From Oscillatoria acuminata PCC 6304 (GTDB lineage: Bacteria; Cyanobacteriota; Cyanobacteriia; Cyanobacteriales; Laspinemataceae): a stretch of 64,000 nt of DNA. The notes under the pieces are model-generated. The model saw only the letters and a program-made list of their open reading frames with translations, was not told where the DNA came from and made no database searches. Positions 26,456-34,700 of the stretch are shown here, in pieces; within the stretch, counting starts at the first letter, position 1; every line of letters begins with the position of its first letter. The position numbers and the translations under genes are program-made. The DNA is taken from contig NC_019693.1 of assembly GCF_000317105.1 (NCBI RefSeq), positions 4,713,227 through 4,777,226 of the forward strand, written 5' to 3'.

Positions 26456-28264
26456 CTACAACCCCCAATCTTCCTGAAGCTGGTCATAATCAAGGACTTC
26501 GACATCGGTTTCTGATTCAGAAGCTGATAGAATTTCGTCGGCTTCCACCTCTTCCGGTTCGGGCTGTTCTACTAGCTTTTGAGGCGATCGCAACTCCTTC
26601 TGTTCGTCCTGGCGACGAGCTTTTCGGCTTTTGAGGCGATCGCTGTGCTTTTTATCTACAAATATCTGGCGATCGTGGACTTCGTGTAAAATGGAGCGAT
26701 TATTAACACTCTTGCCCGCTTCTCGAATCTTCTGAGCGTTGGCCTTCGCCTCATCCAGGGACAGTTCTTCCGCTTCTAAATCCAAAGCGTAAGCCCGAGC
26801 CAAAAACTCTTCTTGGCCTTTTTGGGTAAGATAAATCAGAATTTTGGTGATATCTCTGGGGTGATACCGTAGCACCACCCACTCCCCACCATAACCGGCG
26901 AGATTTTCTCCTCGATAGGTCAAATTTTGAAAATTCACATAACCACCTCGGGCAATCCTGCGTCGCGCTTCCTTCATCAGACAGACATCTAACTCGCGTT
27001 CGGAAAGGGGAGGGGGAGCAGCCAACAACCCCGCTTCCCAACGCTGGAATCGGCTTTGATCGCCCAAGCGAGCATCAATGCTTTGGTTGTAGCGATCGCA
27101 GATATAGCGTACCAACAGGCGATCCAACTCCCCCAATGTCAAAGAAGCCTCTTTTTCAGCTTCCTTGGAGCGCTGTTGTACGTTTGACCCCGTGTATCCG
27201 GGCAAAGCGGCAAAAAGTTCCGTATTCAAAGTCCCAAACGGACGCTCGACAATACCCCCTTCCGAAGGGCGATCGCGCAGATGACAAACAAATCCTAATT
27301 GCACCGAAATTTGAGTCAAATGGTTCGAGCGGAAATCCTTACCCCCATCGGTATAAAAATGTTGAGGTATTCCGTAGGTTCCCCATTCGCAGTGCAGTGA
27401 GTATTCAGGGCCGTAGTGTTTCGGTAAAATCCCATGACGCAGTGCCAGCGCCACCACCTGAGAAGACGGTGCATCAAAGCCCAAATTGATTCCCATAATA
27501 CAACGGGAATAGGTATCGATAACCGTCGTTAACCAGGGACGCCCAATGAGTACGCCATGCCGATCGACAAGTAAGAGATCTACAAGGGTATGATCGCATT
27601 GCCAGACATGGTTACTGTACTCTACCGCTAAATCTTGCCCCGCTCTAGTCTTAAGGGATAAACGGGAACCATGCCAACCGATACTCCTTGCCGTCTTCTT
27701 TTGTTCTTTCTGTTCAATGATTGGGGTTAAGACCCGGTAAACTGTCCTATAGCTGGGATAATCGTCTCGACCCAGTTCCATAGCCTTAGCTTCTACTCTG
27801 AGGGCCACTTGCTTGCGGCTCATGCGCTTGCCACCCTTGTTGCCCTGGGCGTAAGTTTTGAGAATAAAATCTTCCCAGAACGGATGGATCCGGTGCTGTC
27901 CTTTATCTCCCCGGCTGGTATCCGAAAGTGCCGCTAAACCTTCACTTTGGTATTTTTTAACAAGGCGTTGCACCGTGCGAACTGTTTTTCCCAGCTTTTT
28001 CGCACCCTCCCGCAGCTTTTCCCCGTAAGTGGCGCGATCGCAAGGCTCTAGGAGGCTTTCAATCACCTCCATCCTAAGTTGGGCTTCCTCTGAAAGCTCA
28101 CGGATAATAATATTGGTTTCCTCAACGGAATCGCTCCGATCCAGGGGTAACTCTGTGGAGCTTGTTGGAGGAAGAGGGGGTTCCGGCGAATGAGGCTCCA
28201 ACATACCCGTAAAAAACTCCTTTCCTGCTAAAAAAACTGTAGCGAATTTTGATGTTTTCATCAA
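26456..28264 (-). CDS. tnsB: TnsB transposase (DDE, Mu/Tn7-like) of a type V-K CAST-like transposon
   Basis: A 602-residue intact transposase (ShCAST TnsB is about 584 aa). An N-terminal HTH region (GEKLREGAKKLGKTVRTVQR) binds the end repeats. The DDE core is readable: first Asp in NHVWQCDHTLVDLLLVD, second in QHFYTDGGKDFRSNH, Glu in CHLRDRPSEGGIVERPF. The Mu-type beta-barrel follows, and the C-terminal tail ends EVLDYDQLQEDWGL, the kind of tail that contacts TnsC in CAST. The tnsC start lies 3 bp downstream. The transposon end at 28322-28514 is directly upstream, as in the left end of V-K elements. Confidence 0.93.
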   Translation of the reverse strand: MMKTSKFATVFLAGKEFFTGMLEPHSPEPPLPPTSSTELPLDRSDSVEETNIIIRELSEEAQLRMEVIESLLEPCDRATYGEKLREGAKKLGKTVRTVQRLVKKYQSEGLAALSDTSRGDKGQHRIHPFWEDFILKTYAQGNKGGKRMSRKQVALRVEAKAMELGRDDYPSYRTVYRVLTPIIEQKEQKKTARSIGWHGSRLSLKTRAGQDLAVEYSNHVWQCDHTLVDLLLVDRHGVLIGRPWLTTVIDTYSRCIMGINLGFDAPSSQVVALALRHGILPKHYGPEYSLHCEWGTYGIPQHFYTDGGKDFRSNHLTQISVQLGFVCHLRDRPSEGGIVERPFGTLNTELFAALPGYTGSNVQQRSKEAEKEASLTLGELDRLLVRYICDRYNQSIDARLGDQSRFQRWEAGLLAAPPPLSERELDVCLMKEARRRIARGGYVNFQNLTYRGENLAGYGGEWVVLRYHPRDITKILIYLTQKGQEEFLARAYALDLEAEELSLDEAKANAQKIREAGKSVNNRSILHEVHDRQIFVDKKHSDRLKSRKARRQDEQKELRSPQKLVEQPEPEEVEADEILSASESETDVEVLDYDQLQEDWGL

Positions 28265-28321
28265 TCCACCAAAAGCGGCGATCGGACTAGCGACTGACAG
28301 TCACACGGGAATTGCAGAAAA

Positions 28322-28514
28322 ACGACATCTAATTTGTCAAAAATGCCGTTTCTGCCCTTTCACAAGAAACGACATCTAATTTGTCAGCACTACAAAAGGC
28401 GACATTTAATTTGTCAAACCCAGTTCTGGGGTGGGTTAAAGTGTAAAAATAGCCTGAACCTTTATGCACAAAGGGATACAGGCTATAAACTTAGGGGATA
28501 TTTAATTTGGCAAA
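28322..28514 (-). mobile_element. CAST-like transposon end, LE type, next to tnsB (E1)
   Basis: Contains at least three TnsB-site-like repeats of the form GACAAATTA(G/A)ATGTCG read on the minus strand, plus the block TTTATGCACAAAGGGAT shared with E2-E4. The outermost repeat (TTTGCCAAATTAAATATCCC) lacks the terminal TGTCGG seen in E3 and E4, so this end seems worn at its tip. Confidence 0.75.
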
Positions 28515-28632
28515 TCGTGTCGAACTCATCCCCAAAGTGTGTCCTGCGTCCGTTGAAAATTCCCGCCGATGCAGATAGGAACAAGTCAAAAAAAGCGATC
28601 GCCGGTTCCACAGAAGCCCAACTTATTAGGCT

Positions 28633-29142
28633 TCATGCTTTTTGAATTAAGGGCACTAAATGCATCATGTAATCTTGCTTTCCAATGGGTACGCCAGCCA
28701 TGCGAAGAATATCGTAAGCCGTAACCAGATGGAAGTAGAAGTTGGGAATTAGAAAATCGTTGACATAGGCATGACCAAATATCTCGATGTAACGATCCTG
28801 GCTGTCGATGCGCACCAACTCATTGAGCTTTTCATCTTCGGTGTGAATGCTTGAAAGAAGTTCTTGGGTATTCGCTATATGTTCGTAGGCTGCCGCGATA
28901 GATGTAACTTCTGGAGCAAGATTATTCATCGGCTTGCCGTTACTCCATAAAGCAAAGTTGCGAGGCTGATTGCAGGTAAAAGCAATCTGCGTACCGAAGG
29001 GCAGCATATCAGTCGCAATACGCTTGTCCAGAAACGCCTCACTCTCACCGAAATGCTTTTGAGCTAACTTCAGGAGGTGTTCAAGAGTCGTTAGGCGGCT
29101 TTGGAAAACGGTTATGATTGAATCTATATTTTGATGGGACAT
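28633..29142 (-). CDS. DUF1993 family protein
   Basis: A 169-residue soluble protein of the DUF1993 (DinB-like four-helix) type, recognised by NFYFHLVTAYDILRMAGVPI followed by GKQDYM at the C-terminus and the helical N-terminal part (FQSRLTTLEHLLKLAQKHFG). Function unknown; DinB-like folds often bind a metal or act on small thiols. ATG 29142 has AAGGAGCG upstream. It lies between an LE-type end (28514) and another LE-type end (29265), so it may be captured or merely flanked by transposon ends. Confidence 0.82.
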   Translation of the reverse strand: MSHQNIDSIITVFQSRLTTLEHLLKLAQKHFGESEAFLDKRIATDMLPFGTQIAFTCNQPRNFALWSNGKPMNNLAPEVTSIAAAYEHIANTQELLSSIHTEDEKLNELVRIDSQDRYIEIFGHAYVNDFLIPNFYFHLVTAYDILRMAGVPIGKQDYMMHLVPLIQKA

Positions 29143-29264
29143 TTTGCGCTCCTTCTGACTTGCTTCCCGACTTCCACTGCTGGTAATCGCATCAGTCGCC
29201 CAGCTTCCGGGAGCCGGAGTAATTTGTGCAATTGTAGCAGAGACTTATCGCCGATGGTGATTGC

Positions 29265-29473
29265 TGTCGGTTGCCAAATTAAATGTCGTCTTGCCAAATT
29301 AATGTACCCGAAGTTGATAGACAGCAATCCCTCTGTGCATAAAGGTTCAGACTATTTTTACACTTTAACCCACCCCAAACTAGGCTTGACCAATTAAATG
29401 TCGTCTTTTGTAATTTTGACAAATTAGATGTCGTTTCTTGTAAAAGGTATTGGCAAGCGATTGTAAGTAGGCA
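29265..29473 (+). mobile_element. CAST-like transposon end, LE type, copy E3 (orphan)
   Basis: Starts TGTCGGTTGCCAAATTAAAT and carries four TnsB-site-like repeats plus CAATCCCTCTGTGCATAAAG. It is nearly identical over ~205 bp to E4 at 30131. The interior points right. No transposase gene is linked on that side before the RE-type end at 30472. Confidence 0.78.
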
Positions 29474-29712
29474 TAGCTGATGCTTACCGCCCGTCGGCCC
29501 CTAGTCTGACTTGTCCATATCTGCTCCAGCGGTAACGCATCTTGTCAATAAGCCTGGGGTTTAACACAATAACTCGGCTTTATTGTTCCTTATTGCGAGC
29601 TATCATTCTACAGATAGTGCTTTTTCTCCATCTACGACATGATAGATGGATTCTGAAAAATTAGATGCGTTTACCCTGTTTAGGGCATGGGTCCCTAGGT
29701 TTTTTTTATTGC

Positions 29713-29982
29713 TTATTCCTCCTCTTCAGAACTGTTGAGAAACTCTTCAAAAATCTGAGCGATCGCGTACCAGTCTGCTACACCCAGGGCCAAAGCTAAA
29801 AGTTCGTCAAACGGTTCGGGTATCTCTGGCAAGTTTTCGTCAAAATAAGTCACCATCGCTTTGCCGAGTTCAATAGTATCGCTGCACCCTTGAGCCAGCT
29901 TGGTGACTTGAGTGCGGATCCCTTCGTCTTTAAGGATCCAATTTTCTATATTTTGAGTGATTTGTTGTTTTATGTTGTCCAT
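29713..29982 (-). CDS. Small acidic hypothetical protein
   Basis: An 89-residue protein starting at ATG 29982 with a perfect AGGAGG 7 bp upstream, so it is probably expressed. MDNIKQQITQNIENWILKDE leads to a very acidic C-terminus (EEFLNSSEEEE). It is helical in character, with no membrane segment or cysteines. I do not recognise the family. It lies between orphan transposon ends E3 and E4 and is therefore a candidate cargo gene; the acidity would fit a DNA-mimic or inhibitor, but that is speculation. The 29474-29712 stretch downstream shows no gene. Confidence 0.6.
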   Translation of the reverse strand: MDNIKQQITQNIENWILKDEGIRTQVTKLAQGCSDTIELGKAMVTYFDENLPEIPEPFDELLALALGVADWYAIAQIFEEFLNSSEEEE

Positions 29983-30130
29983 ATTGCCTCCTGTTACTTC
30001 ACTTGTGCTAGTTTTCTCCGGTTACAACTCTGCAACTCCCTGAAAAATACCCTTGGGTAGCAGCGCTTATTACCTGAAAATCCCTGAATTCTAACCTTAC
30101 AGGCTAGTTTTTGGCAACGCCAAGGCTTCA

Positions 30131-30338
30131 TGTCGGTTGCCAAATTAAATGTCGTCTTGCCAAATTAATGTACCGGAAGTTGATAGACAGCAATCCCTCT
30201 GTGCATAAAGGTTCAGGCTATTTTTACACTTTAACCCACCCCAAACTAGGCTTGACCAATTAAATGTCGTCTTTTGTAATTTTGACAAATTAGATGTCGT
30301 TTCTTGTAAAAGGTATTGGCAAGGGATTGTAAGTAGGC
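30131..30338 (+). mobile_element. CAST-like transposon end, LE type, copy E4
   Basis: Begins TGTCGGTTGCCAAATTAAAT and is almost identical to E3 through TTGTAAGTAGGC. Together with the RE-type end at 30427-30472 it delimits a mini-element of about 342 bp with LE and RE but no gene. Confidence 0.8.
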
Positions 30339-30426
30339 TTCTTCTGCGCCATCGGCAACTGGAGAATCAGAAATCAGATAACTACCGAAACCGTGGGAGA
30401 AGCACCGACAAACCGATTGATTCCTC

Positions 30427-30472
30427 GGCGACATTAATCTGTCAACGGCGACAAATAATGTGGCAACCGATA
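30427..30472 (-). mobile_element. CAST-like transposon end, RE type, right outer copy
   Basis: Reverse complement of the end at 24199-24247, with one or two differences. It ends in CCGATA at 30472. The reading frame of the small secreted protein to the right runs straight into it, so insertion here appears to have truncated that gene. Confidence 0.75.
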
Positions 30473-30772
30473 GCAGTCCGGATAGGAAAATTGTAAATAT
30501 CCCCTGTTTTACGCGCTGAACGATCCATATCCCGACAATTCAGCCCCTCGGGGTCAGGGTCTACCACTTCCCACTCATAGGGCATATATGAGCCACCCCC
30601 CCCCGTTAACAATGTAGTAATCTCCGTTTTCATCCGCTTCAGGATAGGGTTCTGCGGCTACAGCAACCTCGACAATTTTTCCCGAATCCAGAACGCCTGG
30701 AACGTTCACGATTCCGAAACTTGCACCAATCAATATCGCCACACCTGACTGAATCAAAGTTGTAGGGTTCAT
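30473..30772 (-). pseudogene. Small secreted protein gene, frameshifted at a C9 tract and cut by a transposon end
   Basis: ATG 30772 has AGGA upstream and begins MNPTTLIQSGVAILIGASFG, a signal sequence, then EPYPEADENGDYYIVNGGG. At a run of nine C (30597-30605 region, top strand) the frame shifts: one reading ends WLIYAL-stop, while removing one base continues SYMPYEWEVVDPDPEGLNCR, typical of small cyanobacterial secreted proteins with an SH3-like C-terminal half. That continuation is cut at 30472 by the RE-type transposon end, so the C-terminal half is missing. The homopolymer could be a mutation, sequencing error or phase-variable tract. Confidence 0.65.
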
Positions 30773-30984
30773 ACAGTTCCTTTGGGGTAAGTTGTGAAAA
30801 GTTGGGTTCTGAGAGGGCGGTGCGATCGCATCCGGCATCCGGTTTCGGTATCCGGCGGATAACTGTTAGGGCTACTGAGAGGCGATCGCCATTCCATCTC
30901 TAACCCCTCACTGCAAAGTAATTAGAGCAAGAGATAAATATATAAAAAGCCACCCGAGGAGGATCTGAGTATCCAGAAGATAGC

Positions 30985-31185
30985 TTATTCCCATCGCTGC
31001 AATTCTTCTGCTGGTAAAGGTTCAAAGAATGCGTCTGAGAGTTTTCCTGTGAGTAAGCCAGGGGTGCGCGCTTCGGCTTCATTAATCGTTAGAGTTGCAG
31101 TTTTTTCGTGAATTAAATCATAAATCTCTACCAGCTTCTCTTCTGGGATATTTTGTAAGTTTTGGATAATTTTTTGAATTAACAT
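30985..31185 (-). CDS. Antitoxin-like small protein, no toxin gene adjacent
   Basis: A 66-residue protein from ATG 31185, with AGAGGA upstream (the frame is open to 31221). MLIQKIIQNLQNIPEEKLVE followed by IYDLIHEKT resembles the N-terminal helix pair of small DUF2281-type antitoxins. The C-terminus ARTPGLLTGKLSDAFFEPLP and EELQRWE is the toxin-contacting type of tail found in antitoxins paired with PIN-domain toxins in cyanobacteria. No PIN toxin follows within the next 500 bp, so it is an orphan. Functional assignment is by similarity to remembered sequences. Confidence 0.65.
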   Translation of the reverse strand: MLIQKIIQNLQNIPEEKLVEIYDLIHEKTATLTINEAEARTPGLLTGKLSDAFFEPLPAEELQRWE

Positions 31186-31436
31186 AAATCCTCTGGGGGT
31201 GAATCCTTCAATCTTTCTCAAGCGAGGTTTATCCTTGGGAAGGACACAGGGAAATGAGCAGCAAACTTCTTCTGGAAGAGGTTCAGTCGCTTCCGTAAGG
31301 CCGGGATGAGTTCAGAAATTGGCCAGGTGGATTAATACCAAATCCGGTTCTCAAAAGTTGTTTTTCTGTATTAGCCCGCGCAGGAGAGGCTCTGTCCTGT
31401 GAGCCTCCAGGCTTGGCGCTGCGGGTTTTCACAGAC

Positions 31437-31625
31437 TAGCCCTGTCAAGGTGATCAATTTAATGACGAAAAATCAGGGTTTCTTGGACAGGCGATCACTC
31501 TCGCGCCCCTACAAGAGGTAAATTTAATGACGAAAAATCAGGGTTTCTTGTAGGGGCGTATTGCATACGCCCTCTTTTGGGCGTATGCAATACGCCCCTA
31601 CAATCTACACACCTTGACAGGGCTA
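31437..31625. mobile_element. 189-bp MITE-like element, family B, copy 1
   Basis: Terminal inverted repeats TAGCCCTGTCAAGGTG and CACCTTGACAGGGCTA. It is flanked directly by 12-bp perfect direct repeats, GTTTTCACAGAC (31425-31436 and 31626-31637). Inside are two copies of AATTTAATGACGAAAAATCA and a long hairpin GTAGGGGCGTATTGCATACG with its complement. The second copy at 55370-55558 has the same length. This element and other short repeats fill the 31186-31736 gap. Confidence 0.85.
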
Positions 31626-31736
31626 GTTTTCACAGACCTATCAACACCGGATTCTGTATAATTTATTCTTTTACTATAACCTGAACTAGCAATTTCACAT
31701 CCTTAATATTTTATTAAAAAATCAGACTTCTGAATC

Positions 31737-34700
31737 CTACTGCTCGATCGCCCCTAATGCCTTGAGGGTAGCTTTTTGGGCCTCGGTTAATCCCCGGACC
31801 CCGGTAATATCCATCCCGGCGTAGGGTTTATTAACGATCGCCTGTACACAATCTCCCGAGTCCAACTCCCACACTTTAATCGTTTCATCATAACTCCCAG
31901 ATACCAGCGTTTTCCCCTCGGGATGAAACACCAGAGATAACACCGCACTTCCATGTCCTTCTAAGGTTTTGAGACAGTCTCCGGTTTCTACATCCCAGAG
32001 ACTCACGATGCCATCTTCCCGGCCAGAGGCGAGGGTTTGACCATCCGGGGAAACCGCTACGGCCCAGACGTAATCGCCTTGTCCCTGTAACGTTTTCAGG
32101 CATTCCCCAGTCCGAAAATCCCACAAATTCATTGTACCATCATTGGTCCCGGATACTAGGATTGTGCTATCGCTACTAAAAGAGAGAGAGACGACCCGAC
32201 TGGTATGCCTTTGTAAGGGGGTCATCCCCTGTTCCGTTTGCAAATCCCAGAGTTTCACGGTACAGTCCGCACTACCACAGGCCAAGGTTTGACCATCCGG
32301 GGACAAGGCCATCACTTCCCCGGAACTGGGGGGTCTCCATTGGGTCGTGAGTGGCTCACCTGTCTGCATTTCCCAATGGTGGAGGGTGCCATCATCGCTG
32401 ATGCTTGTGAGGTAATCGCCCGTAGCAGGGATGGCGACCGATAGCACTTTACTGGGATGTCCCTGCCAGGTGTTCAAACATTCGCCGGTGGTTAAATCCC
32501 AGAGTTTGACGCTGCGATCGGCACTGCCGGAGGCGAGGGTGTTGCCATCGGGGGCGAGGGCCAAGGACCAAACTGCACTGGCATATCCTTGTAAGGTTGT
32601 GAGACATTCTCCTCTCACGATATCCCAAAGTTTCACGGTTTCGTCATCGCTTCCGGAGACCAGAGTGCGGCCATCGGGAGCAATGGCAACGGTTCCCACG
32701 CGACTATTATGTTCCGGTAACCGATGTAAACAGTCCCCAGTGGTCATATCCCAGACTTTCACCGTTCCATCGGCACTCCCTCCGATGAGAGTGCGGTTAT
32801 CGGCAGCAACTGCTAAAGACCAAACGGAACTACTTTGTTCCTCTAAAGTTGTATGACAGTTTCCGGTGGTTAAATCCCAGAGTTTCACGGTTCCTCCCGC
32901 ACTGCCGGAGGCGAGGGTTTGACCATCCGGGGTGATTGCCACGGATAAAACCCACTCTGTATGTCCCTCTAAGGTTTTGCGACAGACGCCGGTTTCCACA
33001 TCCCAGAGTTTCACGGTTTGATCCGCGCTGCCGGAGGCGATGGTTTGGCCATCGGGGGTAACGGCTACCGACCAAATGATGCTACCATGTCCGTATAAAG
33101 TGGTATGACAGTGGCCGGTTTCTAAATCCCAGAGTTTAAGGGTGCGATCGTTACTCCCGGAAATGATGGTCTTGCCATCGGGGGTAACGGCAACTGCTCT
33201 CACAAAATGGCTATGACCAGGCAACGTTTGCAGACAGTTCCCTGTCCGGACATCCCAGGTTTTGACGGTGCCATCATCGCTACCCGAAACCAGGGTTTTG
33301 CCATCGGGGGTGACTGCCACGGACCAGACTGCGGCAGAATGTCCTTGGCACAACACCAAGGGTTTACCCTCGACTTGCCACAGATAAATTTCCCCATTGG
33401 CATCTCCCGTGGCAAACCACTCCCCATCGGGACTAAATGCTGCGGATAAAACCGTCCCAAATACGGTCGTAAAGGTACAATGTTTTAAATTAGCTTGGGC
33501 TAAATTGACATTTCTTAAATTGGCTGAAGTAAAATCAGCCCCTAAGATGACTGTATCTCGGAGGTCACTATTATCCAAGGCATTGGGGTCAAGTTTTAAT
33601 AGCAAAGTGACCGCATTTCCGCCTAGATATCCAGCTTCAGTTTCGCATTGACCTTGGGTGGATTGGACTAATTGTAATAATCGGGTTTTAGTGGTTTCTC
33701 CCGGGTCAACACTGGGCAATAATAGCTCTAAAACTGCTTGGGTTAAGGGTGCTTTGCCAAAGGTTTGGGAGAGTTCGGACGGAGGGGGAAACTGTTTGAG
33801 GTCGGCAAATTCTGCAAAATCCGGGGCTAAAATGCCTAATTCCACGGCAAATTTGTAGGCGACAAAAAACTCTAAGAGCGATCGATGGGCGGGAGTATAA
33901 TCCCCTTCGGCATTGCGAATCAGCATAGTTTGAGCCATCATGTCATAATGCCAGTGGTCTAAATCTTTTTGTTGTTGGACCACGGTACTGAAGAGGCGAC
34001 GCAGGCGATTGGGAAATTCTCGGAAGTTGAGACTCATGCGATCGCTAGAGAGCATTTCCCAAGACAGTTCGCAGAGGAAATATAACTTATCTGCCATTGA
34101 GGTAAAAGTGCGCTCGGTTTTAATATCCCGTTCCATTTTGCGGCGCACGGCATAAAAGTAAATGCGGGATAAATCAATGGGTTTTCCTGACTCAATTTCC
34201 GGCAATGCTTCTAAAATTAACTCAATCATCACCGGACGTTTTGCCAAATCCAACAATTTGGCATTTCGCATGACTTTTTCCACCGTTGCCGCTGTTGCCC
34301 GTTTGCTAATCACTTCGCGGATTTGGGTGGAATTGAGCTTTTCAATTTCCAGAACTTCAAATTGAGGCGTTGCCCCGATTAAATTAGCAGTGGAGGCTTT
34401 TAATTCCGCATTTAAAAGGGCGCGTCCTTCTTGAGCTTCGGGAAAATGTTCAGTCCGACAGGTGAGGATGACTTTGGACCCGGGAACGACAACTTTGGCG
34501 AGTTCCCAAAAGTTATTAATCATTTGTTGGCGATCGACTTTGGCGGCCATTTCATCAAAGCCATCAAAAATTAATAACAATTTCCCCATGCGATTTAATT
34601 GCTCAAAGGCCGAGTAACCGGGTAAGCCAATTTCATGCTGACGGAAAAAGAATTCTGAAAACAAGGATTCGACACTAACGGCTTTGGCATAATCCCGTAA

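Noticed and set aside
28322-28420. Possible CRISPR array (repeated GACATCTAATTTGTC units next to tnsB)
   Set aside because: The units are short, irregularly spaced and recur at the other ends; they fit TnsB-binding sites, not CRISPR repeats with spacers.
30246-30434. A 62-codon reverse frame inside the mini-element
   Set aside because: It is composed of transposon-end repeats (KKRHLICQNYKRRHLIGQ) and has no ribosome site.
24199-30472. 5-bp target-site duplication around the CAST-like ends
   Set aside because: Flanks of each possible LE/RE pair were compared by eye (GAAGC, GATTGC, CTTCA against GCAGT) and do not match, so no insertion boundary can be proven this way.
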